Part shown: positions 1 to 5,024 of the stretch, piece after piece
Layout: each line of letters begins with the position of its first letter
Numbering within the stretch: position 1 is the first letter of the stretch
Source of the DNA: Eggerthellaceae bacterium UBA5906
GTDB taxonomy: Bacteria > Actinomycetota > Coriobacteriia > Coriobacteriales > Eggerthellaceae
Assembly (NCBI GenBank): GCA_002431805.1
Contig: DJEE01000175.1
Coordinates: 1 to 6,499 of the forward strand
Direction of reading: 5' to 3'
Length of the DNA: 6,499 bases
Notes under the pieces: generated by a model
Told to the model about the DNA's origin: nothing
Seen by the model: only the letters and a program-made list of their open reading frames with translations
The model's database searches: none
Made by a program: the position numbers and the translations under genes

Positions 1-190
1 GCGCCTTGTCGGTGCCGTGCCCGGTTAACGTGTGCGCGAAGCTTCCCAGCAGCCGAAACTCCACATGGGCGGGCAGCGCGCCGGCTAGCTTGCGCGCCAT
101 ATAGGCAATGCGCAGCGCTCCTGCCGTGTGGCTGCTTGATGGTCCCACCATCACCGGTCCGATAACGTCGGTCAGCCCAATCGTCTCCAT
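1..190 (-). CDS. sdaAB: L-serine dehydratase, iron-sulfur-dependent, beta subunit (5' part only)
   Basis: The first 63 codons are present, reading leftward from the ATG at 188-190; the rest lies beyond the window edge. The protein begins METIGLTDVIGPVMVG and carries the family signature GPSSSHTAG at residues 16-24, then GSFAHTLTGHGTDKA at 49-63. Both blocks are typical of the beta subunit (beta domain) of [4Fe-4S] L-serine ammonia-lyase, which deaminates L-serine to pyruvate and ammonia in the cytoplasm. The N-terminus (DVIGPVMVGPSSSHTAG) fits the separate-beta-subunit type better than the fused single-chain type, so an alpha-subunit gene is expected just outside the window; this is inference. 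The start is supported by AAGGAG (complement of 196-201) five bases upstream. It is divergent from ppaC. Confidence 0.93.
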   Translation of the reverse strand, partial: METIGLTDVIGPVMVGPSSSHTAGALRIAYMARKLAGALPAHVEFRLLGSFAHTLTGHGTDKA

Positions 191-195
191 GTGCG

Positions 196-201
196 CTCCT
201 T
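196..201 (-). promoter_or_regulatory. Ribosome binding site of sdaAB
   Basis: On the minus strand this reads AAGGAG, five bases before the ATG. It fixes the start of the truncated serine dehydratase gene. Confidence 0.8.
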
Positions 202-214
202 CATGCGTTGCTGC

Positions 215-228
215 GGATGCTCGCTCGT
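215..228. repeat. 14-bp direct repeat, copy 1 (candidate operator)
   Basis: GGATGCTCGCTCGT occurs here and again, exactly, at 265-278; the starts are 50 bp apart. This copy lies just downstream of the candidate sdaAB -10, in the expected 5' untranslated region. An operator role is inferred from position and exact repetition only. Confidence 0.5.
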
Positions 229-242
229 TTTCTCTCGCGAAC

Positions 243-248
243 ACTATA
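243..248 (-). promoter_or_regulatory. Candidate -10 element for sdaAB
   Basis: The minus strand reads TATAGT, one mismatch from the sigma-70-type consensus, about 53 bases before the start codon. No convincing -35 hexamer lies 16-18 bases upstream. The -35 position instead falls in one copy of a 14-bp direct repeat (265-278). This suggests regulator-dependent use, which is inference. Confidence 0.4.
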
Positions 249-264
249 CCGGCTTTGCGCCATT

Positions 265-278
265 GGATGCTCGCTCGT
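265..278. repeat. 14-bp direct repeat, copy 2 (candidate operator)
   Basis: Exact second copy of GGATGCTCGCTCGT. It occupies the expected -35 region of the sdaAB promoter, so the two copies bracket the -10. A shorter 10-bp relative (ACGAGCGAGC on the plus strand) occurs at 1934-1943 downstream of ppaC and may be chance. Confidence 0.5.
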
Positions 279-374
279 AACGTGCTTTTCCCGTTTCGAC
301 ACGCTTTGTTAACCGATTGCCCGCACGTCTTTCGAAAGTGCGCACGATAACACGCTGCGCCTCTGCGGCCGAAC

Positions 375-430
375 GTTCCAACATGCAGGTAAATTGACGG
401 TTTTCCGGCAATTTCTTGGGTTGTTGGAAC
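375..430 (+). repeat. 56-bp dyad element, copy 1
   Basis: The element starts GTTCCAAC and ends GTTGGAAC, a perfect 8-bp inverted pair. Within it, arms AAATTGACGG (391-400) and CCGGCAATTT (405-414) form a second dyad matching at 9 of 10 positions around a TTTT centre. Both dyads share one centre at 402.5. A second copy of identical length lies in opposite orientation at 607-662. By my hand alignment the copies match at about 39 of 56 positions without gaps. It could be a regulator site, a small mobile palindromic repeat, or a structured RNA. I do not recognise the family. Confidence 0.6.
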
Positions 431-544
431 GAAAGGCTGTCAAAATGCCGCGATGTTGGAATACGGCTGGGCGGTGGGGCGGCGGCTTCTTGTGCTGCTG
501 AGGGTAAGGCGAAGGGGGTTACGTGCGTTTCGCCTGGTCAGCTA

Positions 545-574
545 ATTATATAGCCGACAACTTGAAAATTGAAA
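545..574 (-). promoter_or_regulatory. Promoter-like site between the 56-bp elements
   Basis: The minus strand reads TTTCAA, 18 bases, then a perfect TATAAT (complement of 545-550). If active it would transcribe toward sdaAB with a leader of about 350 nt that includes 56-bp element copy 1. AT-rich sequence gives such matches by chance, so support is modest. Confidence 0.3.
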
Positions 575-606
575 CCTGCCGCGCTTTGATGCAAGGTTTT
601 TCGCGC

Positions 607-662
607 ATTCCAACTTCTTTTAAAACTGCCAAAAAACCGTCATTTTTGTAGCATGTTGGAAT
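607..662 (-). repeat. 56-bp dyad element, copy 2 (inverted)
   Basis: Read on the minus strand, this copy starts ATTCCAACATGC and ends GTTGGAAT, with TGACGGTTTT and GGCA in the same places as copy 1. The outermost pair is A:T here and G:C in copy 1, so the terminal inverted repeat stays perfect (8/8) although the base differs. The inner dyad is weaker (about 6 of 10). The conserved GCATGTTGGAA end faces ppaC, just as the matching end of copy 1 faces sdaAB. An orphan half-site, GTTGGAAT, lies at 455-462 between the copies. Confidence 0.6.
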
Positions 663-773
663 TCGCAAGCTGAAAGCGCCGCCACGAACGGCCCGCACCC
701 GTCCGCATACCCCTTTTCGTACCCATACGTGGGCGTTTCCTTTGCGTTTCGCGCTGCCGCGCGATGCGGGGGC

Positions 774-779
774 TATAAT
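774..779 (+). promoter_or_regulatory. ppaC: -10 element of the ppaC promoter
   Basis: A perfect TATAAT in otherwise GC-rich sequence, about 102 bases before the ppaC ATG. The 16-18-base-upstream position (GCGCTG area, 751-756) does not resemble a -35 hexamer. The promoter may therefore be weak or need an activator (inference). Transcription would start near 785-787. Confidence 0.55.
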
Positions 780-788
780 AACGTGTTA

Positions 789-822
789 GCTTGCTGCGCG
801 CGGTAGCGCCGCCGCGCCAAGC
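789..822 (+). other. Hairpin at the 5' end of the ppaC leader
   Basis: GCTTG (789-793) pairs with CAAGC (818-822), and GCGCGG (798-803) pairs with CCGCGC (812-817). A 4-nt bulge lies on the 5' side and the loop is 8 nt. It would sit within a few bases of the predicted transcript start, where stems often stabilise mRNA; that role is inference. Confidence 0.4.
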
Positions 823-845
823 CGAATAGGGTAGGACGAAAGAAA

Positions 846-863
846 CGCCGGGCAGTCCCGGCG
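846..863 (+). other. Hairpin just upstream of the ppaC ribosome binding site
   Basis: CGCCGGG (846-852) and CCCGGCG (857-863) form a perfect 7-bp stem with a CAGT loop. The stem ends five bases before AAAGGAG (868-874), which is the ribosome binding site, seven bases from the ATG. There is no U-run, so it is not a terminator. It could modulate ribosome access or be incidental. Confidence 0.45.
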
Positions 864-881
864 AAGCAAAGGAGCGATCAC

Positions 882-1820
882 ATGACGGCACCCATCCTGG
901 TGTTCGGTCACAAGAACCCCGACAACGATGCCATCAGCGCAGCTGTTGGCTACGCGTACCTGAAAAACCAGCTGGCGAAGCGCGCTGGCAGCGACGTTAC
1001 GTATGAGGCCTGCCGCCTGGGCGCTCTGCCGCCCGAGACCGAGTGGATCTTGGGCGAGCGCGGTCTTGAAACTCCGCGTCTGATTGAAAGCGTTGACGCA
1101 GGTCAGCAGGTTATCCTGGTTGACCACAATGAGGCGCTGCAGTCTGTCGACGGCCTTGACGGCGCCGAAATCGTGGAGATTGTCGACCATCATCGTCTGG
1201 GCGGCCTTGTCACCGCACAGCCGCTGCGTTTCAACGCCAAGCCCGTTGGCTCCACCGCCGCCATCGTGGCGCGCGAGTTCGAAATCGAGGGCATTGAACT
1301 GCCGAAGGAAATCGCCGCGCTTTTGCTGGGCGCCATGCTCACCGACACCGTTATCATGAAGTCGCCCACCACCACTGACTTCGACCGTCAGATTATCACG
1401 CGCACGGCAGAGGCTGTGGGCGTTGACCCGGTGGAGTACGGCATGTCCATCTTCAAGTGCCGCTCCAACCCTGCCGAGCTGCCTGTTGACAAGCTGGTGA
1501 ACGCTGACGCCAAGGAATTCGAGCTGTCCAACGGCAACAAGGTGTACATCGGCCAGTTCGAAACCGTTGACCTTAAGGCCGTGCTTGGCCGCGAGGCTGA
1601 AATCCGCGAGGCCCTCAAGGCTTTGGTTGCCGAAAAGGGCTACCAGTTCGTGCTGTTCTTCGCTACGGACATCCTGGCTGAAGGCAGCCAGTTCATCTGT
1701 GAGGGCGATACCGACTTCGTGAACCGCGCATTCGGCATCGACTGCACGGGCAAGTCTGTGTGGATGCCGGGCGTGTTGTCCCGCAAAAAGCAGGTTGCTG
1801 CCCCCATTCTGGCCCTGTAA
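882..1820 (+). CDS. ppaC: Manganese-dependent inorganic pyrophosphatase (family II)
   Basis: The 312-residue protein matches the usual length of CBS-less family II pyrophosphatases (about 310). This cytoplasmic enzyme hydrolyses pyrophosphate to two phosphates and pulls nucleic-acid and protein synthesis forward. Visible metal ligands are GHKNPDNDA (H10, D14, D16), VDHNE (D81) and the DHH-superfamily motif VDHHR (D102, H103, H104). LLGAMLTDT places D155 in the expected position, and MKSPTTTD follows. The C-terminal DHHA2 domain ends with GVLSRKKQV, whose R301-K302-K303 are the phosphate-binding residues. No regulatory CBS or DRTGG insert is present. The ATG has AAAGGAG seven bases upstream. 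It is monocistronic: its own -10 upstream, a strong terminator 31 bases downstream. Confidence 0.97.
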   Translation: MTAPILVFGHKNPDNDAISAAVGYAYLKNQLAKRAGSDVTYEACRLGALPPETEWILGERGLETPRLIESVDAGQQVILVDHNEALQSVDGLDGAEIVEIVDHHRLGGLVTAQPLRFNAKPVGSTAAIVAREFEIEGIELPKEIAALLLGAMLTDTVIMKSPTTTDFDRQIITRTAEAVGVDPVEYGMSIFKCRSNPAELPVDKLVNADAKEFELSNGNKVYIGQFETVDLKAVLGREAEIREALKALVAEKGYQFVLFFATDILAEGSQFICEGDTDFVNRAFGIDCTGKSVWMPGVLSRKKQVAAPILAL

Positions 1821-1851
1821 CCTGGCCTGAAACCGATTTACACCGGTACGC

Positions 1852-1886
1852 AAGAGGTCCCAAACCTAAGGTTTGGGACCTCTTTT
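1852..1886 (+). terminator. Intrinsic terminator of ppaC
   Basis: AAGAGGTCCCAAACC (1852-1866) and GGTTTGGGACCTCTT (1870-1884) form a perfect 15-bp stem with a TAA loop, followed by TTTT. It lies 31 bases after the ppaC stop codon. The A residues at its left foot are too few to make it a good terminator for the opposite strand. Confidence 0.93.
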
Positions 1887-1990
1887 ATGTCATCGCTTTT
1901 TGAGATGTTGGCGTTTGGAGCCGAGGCGTATGAACGAGCGAGCGAACGGGTGAGCGCGCGCATGTACAGAAGGCTGCGGCGTTCATGGAA

Positions 1991-2008
1991 GGTGCGGCGC
2001 GACGCACC
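1991..2008 (-). terminator. Possible weak hairpin downstream of the lysR-type gene
   Basis: GGTGCG (1991-1996) and CGCACC (2003-2008) pair around a 6-nt loop, about 10 bases beyond the stop codon of the minus-strand regulator. On that strand only TT follows, so it is a poor intrinsic terminator. Converging transcription is already stopped by the ppaC terminator. The remaining sequence between 1887 and 2017 shows nothing else I can name. Confidence 0.25.
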
Positions 2009-2017
2009 CGAGTGCTT

Positions 2018-2887
2018 TTATCGCCCGCTCATCTTCCTTCCAACGAAATCAAGCAGAAACGCGTGAAACTCTGCGGCCTTTTGCCCTAGCGGGTGTTTTG
2101 CCGCCTCCACCACGATGTCGCGTGCAAAGCGCTCATCATCAAGCGGTGTCAGCGCAACCTCGTCGCTTTCAAGCGCGCCCCAACTGCGTTCGGGCCAAAA
2201 CCCCACGCCAAGCCCCAGCCCGATGAACTTGCGCACCACATCAGGGCTGTCGGACTCGAATACCACGTTCGGGGCAAATCCCGCCTGCGTGCACAGTTCG
2301 TCGCAAATGCCGCGAAACGTGCGCGTTCCTGCCAGGCACACAAATGGCGCATCGGCAAACTCGGCTAAAGCGACAGCGCCGCTTTTCGCGCGCTCACGCG
2401 GCACTGCCAGGCAAATGCGTTCGCGAAACGCCTGCGACGTGCGAACGTCTCCTTCTTTGGTCTGCCCGGGCAGCACAGTGCGCACGCGAACGTCCCAGCG
2501 CGCTTGTGCATTGGCCTGGTTGATCACGAACGCCGCCTGAGGCACCGCGGCGCGAAACGCTGCAATCGCGTCTACGGTCAGCGAGGTTGCGGCTTCCACG
2601 TCAACATGCACGGTGTTTCGTTGCGTGCCTTTGGCCTGGGCAATCACGTCTGGAATCTCGTCGATACGCGCCAAAAGCGGCGCTATGTGCTCTTCAAGCG
2701 CTTGCCCGCACGGCGTTAAGCGGATGTTGCGTCCAGCGCGCTCGAACAGCCGCACGTCAAGCTCGCTTTCAAGGCGGCGAATGGCCTGCGTAAGCGCCGG
2801 CTGCGCTACGCCTAAACGCTTTGCCGAGTTAGTCATATGCTGGGTTTGCGCAACTTCGTGGAAGTAGCGCAGCTGCAAAAGTTCCAT
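2018..2887 (-). CDS. LysR-type transcriptional regulator
   Basis: The 289-residue protein has normal LysR length. An N-terminal winged helix-turn-helix occupies residues 1-60: MELLQLRYFHEVAQ opens it, and the segment from MTNSAKRLGVAQ through ALTQAIRRLE (18-40) is the canonical helix-turn-helix, followed by DVRLFERAGR. A linker helix runs to about 90. The rest is the two-lobed effector-binding domain, with the usual ESDSP (211-215) and GLGLGVGFWPE (223-233) segments. The ligand cannot be read from sequence. I chose the ATG at 2885-2887 because family members start at MELLQLRYF; an open frame continues 23 codons further upstream but would absorb the promoter region. The Shine-Dalgarno match is weak (GGTGG). 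The gene is divergent from the small membrane protein, which is its likeliest target, and probably autoregulated; both points are inference. Confidence 0.93.
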   Translation of the reverse strand: MELLQLRYFHEVAQTQHMTNSAKRLGVAQPALTQAIRRLESELDVRLFERAGRNIRLTPCGQALEEHIAPLLARIDEIPDVIAQAKGTQRNTVHVDVEAATSLTVDAIAAFRAAVPQAAFVINQANAQARWDVRVRTVLPGQTKEGDVRTSQAFRERICLAVPRERAKSGAVALAEFADAPFVCLAGTRTFRGICDELCTQAGFAPNVVFESDSPDVVRKFIGLGLGVGFWPERSWGALESDEVALTPLDDERFARDIVVEAAKHPLGQKAAEFHAFLLDFVGRKMSGR

Positions 2888-2935
2888 AGGTTGCCACCGT
2901 TTCCGGTTTGTTTCGTACGAGTTTCTGCTATGTGA

Positions 2936-2955
2936 TGATAACGAGTAGATTATCA
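2936..2955. promoter_or_regulatory. Candidate LysR-type operator
   Basis: TGATAA, eight bases, then TTATCA: perfect 6-bp arms in the AT-rich intergenic region between the divergent regulator and the membrane protein. ATAACG is also repeated directly at 2938-2943 and 2956-2961. LysR proteins usually bind interrupted dyads placed like this next to their own gene. Position and symmetry support an operator; binding is inferred. Confidence 0.45.
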
Positions 2956-2962
2956 ATAACGC

Positions 2963-2991
2963 TTAAATCATAACATTCGAAGTTCTAGTAT
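2963..2991 (+). promoter_or_regulatory. Weak promoter candidate for the PQ-loop protein
   Basis: TTAAAT (2963-2968), a 17-base spacer, then TAGTAT (2986-2991). The -35 match is poor (3 of 6) and the -10 moderate (4 of 6), as expected for an activator-dependent promoter. The candidate operator dyad ends eight bases upstream of the -35. Confidence 0.3.
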
Positions 2992-3014
2992 TCCGAACCG
3001 TCACAAAACACATG

Positions 3015-3041
3015 CGCTTGCGGTGCAAAACCTCGCAAGCG
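3015..3041 (+). other. Leader hairpin before the PQ-loop gene
   Basis: CGCTTGCG (3015-3022) and CGCAAGCG (3034-3041) form a perfect 8-bp stem with an 11-nt loop, 10 bases before the purine-rich ribosome binding site. No U-run follows. A GTG at 3023 in the gene's frame sits in the loop, which argues against it as start codon. Confidence 0.45.
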
Positions 3042-3067
3042 TAAACAAGGTAGGGGAGATGACGGCA

Positions 3068-3391
3068 ATGGCAGAGGCGCTCGAGGCGATCATGCTCATT
3101 TGCTTCGGCCTTTCGTGGCCGATGAACGCGTACAAGAACTTCAAGGCTCGCACGGCCGCCGGCACCAGCTGGCAGTTCATCCTGCTCATCACGCTAGGTT
3201 ATTTTGCGGGCATTGCGGCAAAGTTCGTGTCCGGCACCATCAACTGGGTCCTGGCTGTGTACTTCATCAATGTGGTGTGCATCGCCGCCAACTGGGTCGT
3301 GTACTTCCGCAACCGCGCTATCGACCGCGAACGCGATCGCCTGCGTGCCGAGGAAGACGCCCAAGACGCCCAGGCCGCCGCGCGCAAATAA
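3068..3391 (+). CDS. Small PQ-loop / SemiSWEET-like three-helix membrane protein
   Basis: The 107-residue protein has three hydrophobic segments at about 4-21, 35-54 and 58-80, then a charged tail (81-107) rich in R, E, D and A. The loop after helix 1, SWPMNAYKNFKARTAAGTSW, follows the PQ-loop pattern (Pro near the end of the helix, basic loop, then a small residue and S before helix 2), with PM replacing the usual PQ at residues 18-19. Three-helix PQ-loop proteins of about 90-110 residues act as homodimeric small-solute (often sugar) transporters. The substrate here is unknown, and some relatives are simply uncharacterised. I prefer the ATG at 3068, nine bases after AGGGGAG (3052-3058). An in-frame ATG at 3059 abuts that site and is less likely. 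It is divergent from the LysR-type gene. Fold assignment is moderate, function tentative. Confidence 0.75.
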   Translation: MAEALEAIMLICFGLSWPMNAYKNFKARTAAGTSWQFILLITLGYFAGIAAKFVSGTINWVLAVYFINVVCIAANWVVYFRNRAIDRERDRLRAEEDAQDAQAAARK

Positions 3392-3437
3392 GCGCCAGCA
3401 GCCGCCGCTGCCCGGTGCACAAACGCTAGCGAGTCAA

Positions 3438-3482
3438 AACCGTTCGGGGGACTCCTAACTCATCACGAATGAGCCAACGGTT
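3438..3482 (+). other. Branched inverted-repeat structure
   Basis: AACCGTT (3438-3444) pairs with AACGGTT (3476-3482), enclosing a second perfect stem CTCAT (3459-3463) with ATGAG (3469-3473). An alternative stem, GAGTC (3431-3435) with GACTC (3450-3454), is mutually exclusive with the outer one. No U-run follows, so it is not a standard terminator. Role unknown. Confidence 0.35.
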
Positions 3483-3603
3483 CCGCATTGTCCTAGCTTG
3501 CTAATGTTTATCAAGTCGTGCGGCATGTCCTTTGCGCACTACCGCCCGCAAGCGGCAGCGTGCAAGCAGTCGAGGTTTCGCTCGCACCACTTGCAACACC
3601 TCA

Positions 3604-3609
3604 TATACT
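3604..3609 (+). promoter_or_regulatory. Candidate -10 for the M20 peptidase gene
   Basis: TATACT lies 80 bases before the start codon and is followed by AT-rich sequence. No good -35 is seen at the right spacing; TTGCAA at 3591-3596 is too close. Transcription from here would include the hairpin at 3631-3648. Confidence 0.35.
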
Positions 3610-3630
3610 AATAAGTAAGCAACAACCGAG

Positions 3631-3648
3631 AGCCGCTCCATCGCGGCT
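3631..3648 (+). other. GC-rich stem in the peptidase leader
   Basis: AGCCGC (3631-3636) and GCGGCT (3643-3648) pair around TCCATC and are followed by TTCC. Depending on where transcription starts, it is either a weak terminator for upstream transcripts or a leader hairpin of the peptidase mRNA. The short T-run makes efficient termination doubtful. Confidence 0.3.
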
Positions 3649-3689
3649 TTCCTCATGCCGTGCCCTGCGTCAACACTGAAAGGAACTCT

Positions 3690-4802
3690 ATGAATGCCGA
3701 CCGCCTGCTTGCGCTGTTCTGCGAACTTGCGCGCATCGAAAGCCCGTCGCGCCACGAGGCGCCTATGGCAGCGCGCTGCAAAGCGGAACTGGAAGGCCTG
3801 GGCTTTGCGGTGCGCTTCGACGATTCCGTGGCGCAAACCGGCTCGGACGTGGGCAACCTTATAGCGCATCGCTCGGGCAAGGCTGCTGGTGCGGTGGCGC
3901 TTGCCGGTCACATGGACACGGTGCGCCCTTGCGCGGGCATCGAGCCTGTGGTTGTGGACGGCGTGGTGCGCAGCGCCGGCAACACCATCCTCTCCGCCGA
4001 TGACAAAGCTGGCGTGGCTGTCATCCTCGAAGGCGCGCGTAGCCTTATTGAAGCGGGCCAAGCCCTGCCCGACATCTACGTCATCCTTACCACCTGCGAA
4101 GAGATGCACTTGCTCGGCGCTGCAGCCCTTGACCCGTCGTTTTTGCCGCCCGAAACCCCGTGCTACGTGCTTGACGCCGACGGCAACCCGGGCACCATCA
4201 TCCAATCCGCCCCGTGCCACTGCACCTTCACTGCAACGTTCCACGGCAAATCGGCCCATGCGGGCGTGGAACCGGAACGCGGCGTGTCGGCGCTTGCCAT
4301 GGCCGCGCAGGCCGTGTGCCACATGCCGCTCGGGCGCATATCAGCCCACACCACCTCAAACGTAGGGGTCATAGAGTGCGACGGCGCCACCAACGTGGTG
4401 CCGGGCACCTGCTGGTTGTCGGGGGAGTGCCGCTCAACGTCGCTTGAGCGCGCCCGCGCCGAGCGCGCCGCCATGGACAGCGCCATGCGCACGGCGGCCG
4501 CGCAGGCCGGCGGCACCGTGGACATCGAATGGCGAACGGATTACCTACCTATTTCCTATGCAGAAAACGACCCGCTGGTAAAAGGCGCGGTGCGCGCCGC
4601 GCGAGCTGCAGGCCTTACGCCCGCGCTTCGCGCTTCGGGTGGCGGCGCCGATGCGAACATCCTGACAGGTCACGGCGTGCGCGCTATCACGCTGTCTACC
4701 GGCATGGCGAACTATCATTCCTCAGACGAGTACATCACGCTGGAAAACCTCAACGGATGCGCGCGTCTGGTAGAGCAGCTCATCCTAGAAGCAAGGCAAT
4801 AG
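3690..4802 (+). CDS. M20-family metallopeptidase, PepT-like
   Basis: The 370-residue protein is a two-zinc M20 hydrolase, cytoplasmic, with no signal peptide. Metal and catalytic residues are all visible: GHMDTV (H74, D76), SADDKAG (bridging D104), TTCEEMH (catalytic E137, ligand E138), VLDADG (D162) and NYHSSDE (H343). The lid domain lies between about 170 and 285 and carries the family block HGKSAHAGVEPERG (185-198). ADDKAG, LDADGNPG and the C-terminal SGGGADANIL resemble the peptidase T-like branch (B. subtilis YqjE type). True PepT is about 408 residues and a tripeptide aminopeptidase; this protein is shorter, so di- or tripeptidase activity is likely but the substrate is unproven. The ATG at 3690 has AAAGGA five bases upstream; an in-frame GTG at 3660 lacks one. 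It stands alone between non-coding gaps. Confidence 0.93.
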   Translation: MNADRLLALFCELARIESPSRHEAPMAARCKAELEGLGFAVRFDDSVAQTGSDVGNLIAHRSGKAAGAVALAGHMDTVRPCAGIEPVVVDGVVRSAGNTILSADDKAGVAVILEGARSLIEAGQALPDIYVILTTCEEMHLLGAAALDPSFLPPETPCYVLDADGNPGTIIQSAPCHCTFTATFHGKSAHAGVEPERGVSALAMAAQAVCHMPLGRISAHTTSNVGVIECDGATNVVPGTCWLSGECRSTSLERARAERAAMDSAMRTAAAQAGGTVDIEWRTDYLPISYAENDPLVKGAVRAARAAGLTPALRASGGGADANILTGHGVRAITLSTGMANYHSSDEYITLENLNGCARLVEQLILEARQ

Positions 4803-4928
4803 CATTGCGCTCGCCCTGCGCTCGCCTTGTGTTCGCAGTGCGGTGCAACCCAACTCACTGCAACGAAAAAAATGCAACAACTTTTTTCAAAATTGTGTGC
4901 AAAACGTGCTCAAGAACACCAGAAAACC

Positions 4929-4957
4929 TTGCATGACCAGCCAAAACAAGGTACAAT
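4929..4957 (+). promoter_or_regulatory. str operon promoter P1
   Basis: TTGCAT (4929-4934), exactly 17 bases, then TACAAT (4952-4957). Four of six and five of six bases match consensus. It is the best-formed promoter in the window and would start transcription near 4964, giving a leader of about 175 nt before rpsL. Confidence 0.75.
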
Positions 4958-4986
4958 AGCAATAGACACACCCGGGTGCGTGGCGT

Positions 4987-5015
4987 TTGACAGCCCCTAT
5001 GCCCGGTGTTAAAGT
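4987..5015 (+). promoter_or_regulatory. str operon promoter P2
   Basis: A perfect TTGACA (4987-4992), 17 bases, then TAAAGT (5010-5015), which matches consensus at four positions. It lies 58 bp downstream of P1 and would start near 5021, at the foot of the first leader hairpin. The octamer GTTCCAAC (5014-5021), identical to an end of the 56-bp element, overlaps its -10 and start. Confidence 0.5.
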
Positions 5016-5024
5016 TCCAACTCG

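Larger units (their letters stand above)
191..881. other. Long divergent intergenic region between sdaAB and ppaC
   Basis: This 691-bp stretch has no convincing coding region. Open frames crossing it lack ribosome binding sites, have no recognisable domain, and overlap promoter elements. It holds the sdaAB and ppaC promoter-like sites, a 14-bp direct repeat pair, and two mirrored 56-bp dyad elements. Its centre (about 540-660) is clearly AT-richer than the flanking genes. Its length is large for two ordinary metabolic genes. Confidence 0.7.
3392..3689. other. Intergenic region with several hairpins, no gene
   Basis: No credible coding frame or tRNA. The gap contains a branched inverted repeat (3438-3482) and a nested stem: TGCAAG (3561-3566) with CTTGCA (3590-3595), enclosing CGAG and CTCG. 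It also has a -10-like TATACT (3604-3609) and a GC-rich stem (3631-3648). No clear rho-independent terminator follows the membrane-protein gene; the nearest stem, GCAGC-cgcc-GCTGC at 3398-3411, lacks a U-run. A long minus-strand frame starting here runs antisense to the peptidase and is a shadow. Confidence 0.5.

Noticed and set aside
108..350. 80-codon plus-strand frame at the left end
   Set aside because: It runs antisense to the start of the serine dehydratase gene and across its promoter, with no ribosome binding site.
640..891. 83-codon minus-strand frame across the ppaC leader
   Set aside because: It spans the ppaC promoter, leader stems and ribosome binding site, lacks its own ribosome binding site and shows no domain.
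786..1853. 355-codon open frame on the minus strand across ppaC
   Set aside because: It is exactly antisense to a certain family II pyrophosphatase. Its translation has no recognisable domain and is rich in H, A, V, G and R, as expected for a GC-driven shadow.
2038..2044. TTCCAAC heptamer near the end of the LysR-type gene
   Set aside because: It lies within coding sequence and matches the 56-bp element end at only seven bases, so chance is sufficient.
2888..2956. Upstream extension of the LysR-type protein by 23 residues
   Set aside because: LysR family members start at the MELLQLRYF position. The extension would be encoded by the AT-rich promoter and operator region.
3501..4322. 273-codon minus-strand open frame over the peptidase
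   Set aside because: It is antisense to the M20 coding region, whose full set of metal ligands is intact. The translation is low-complexity R/H/A-rich and unlike any family I know.
4865..4888. A-tract/T-tract inverted repeat as a peptidase terminator
   Set aside because: The stem is purely A:T and far too weak for intrinsic termination. It is better described as AT-rich, possibly curved DNA upstream of the rpsL promoters.
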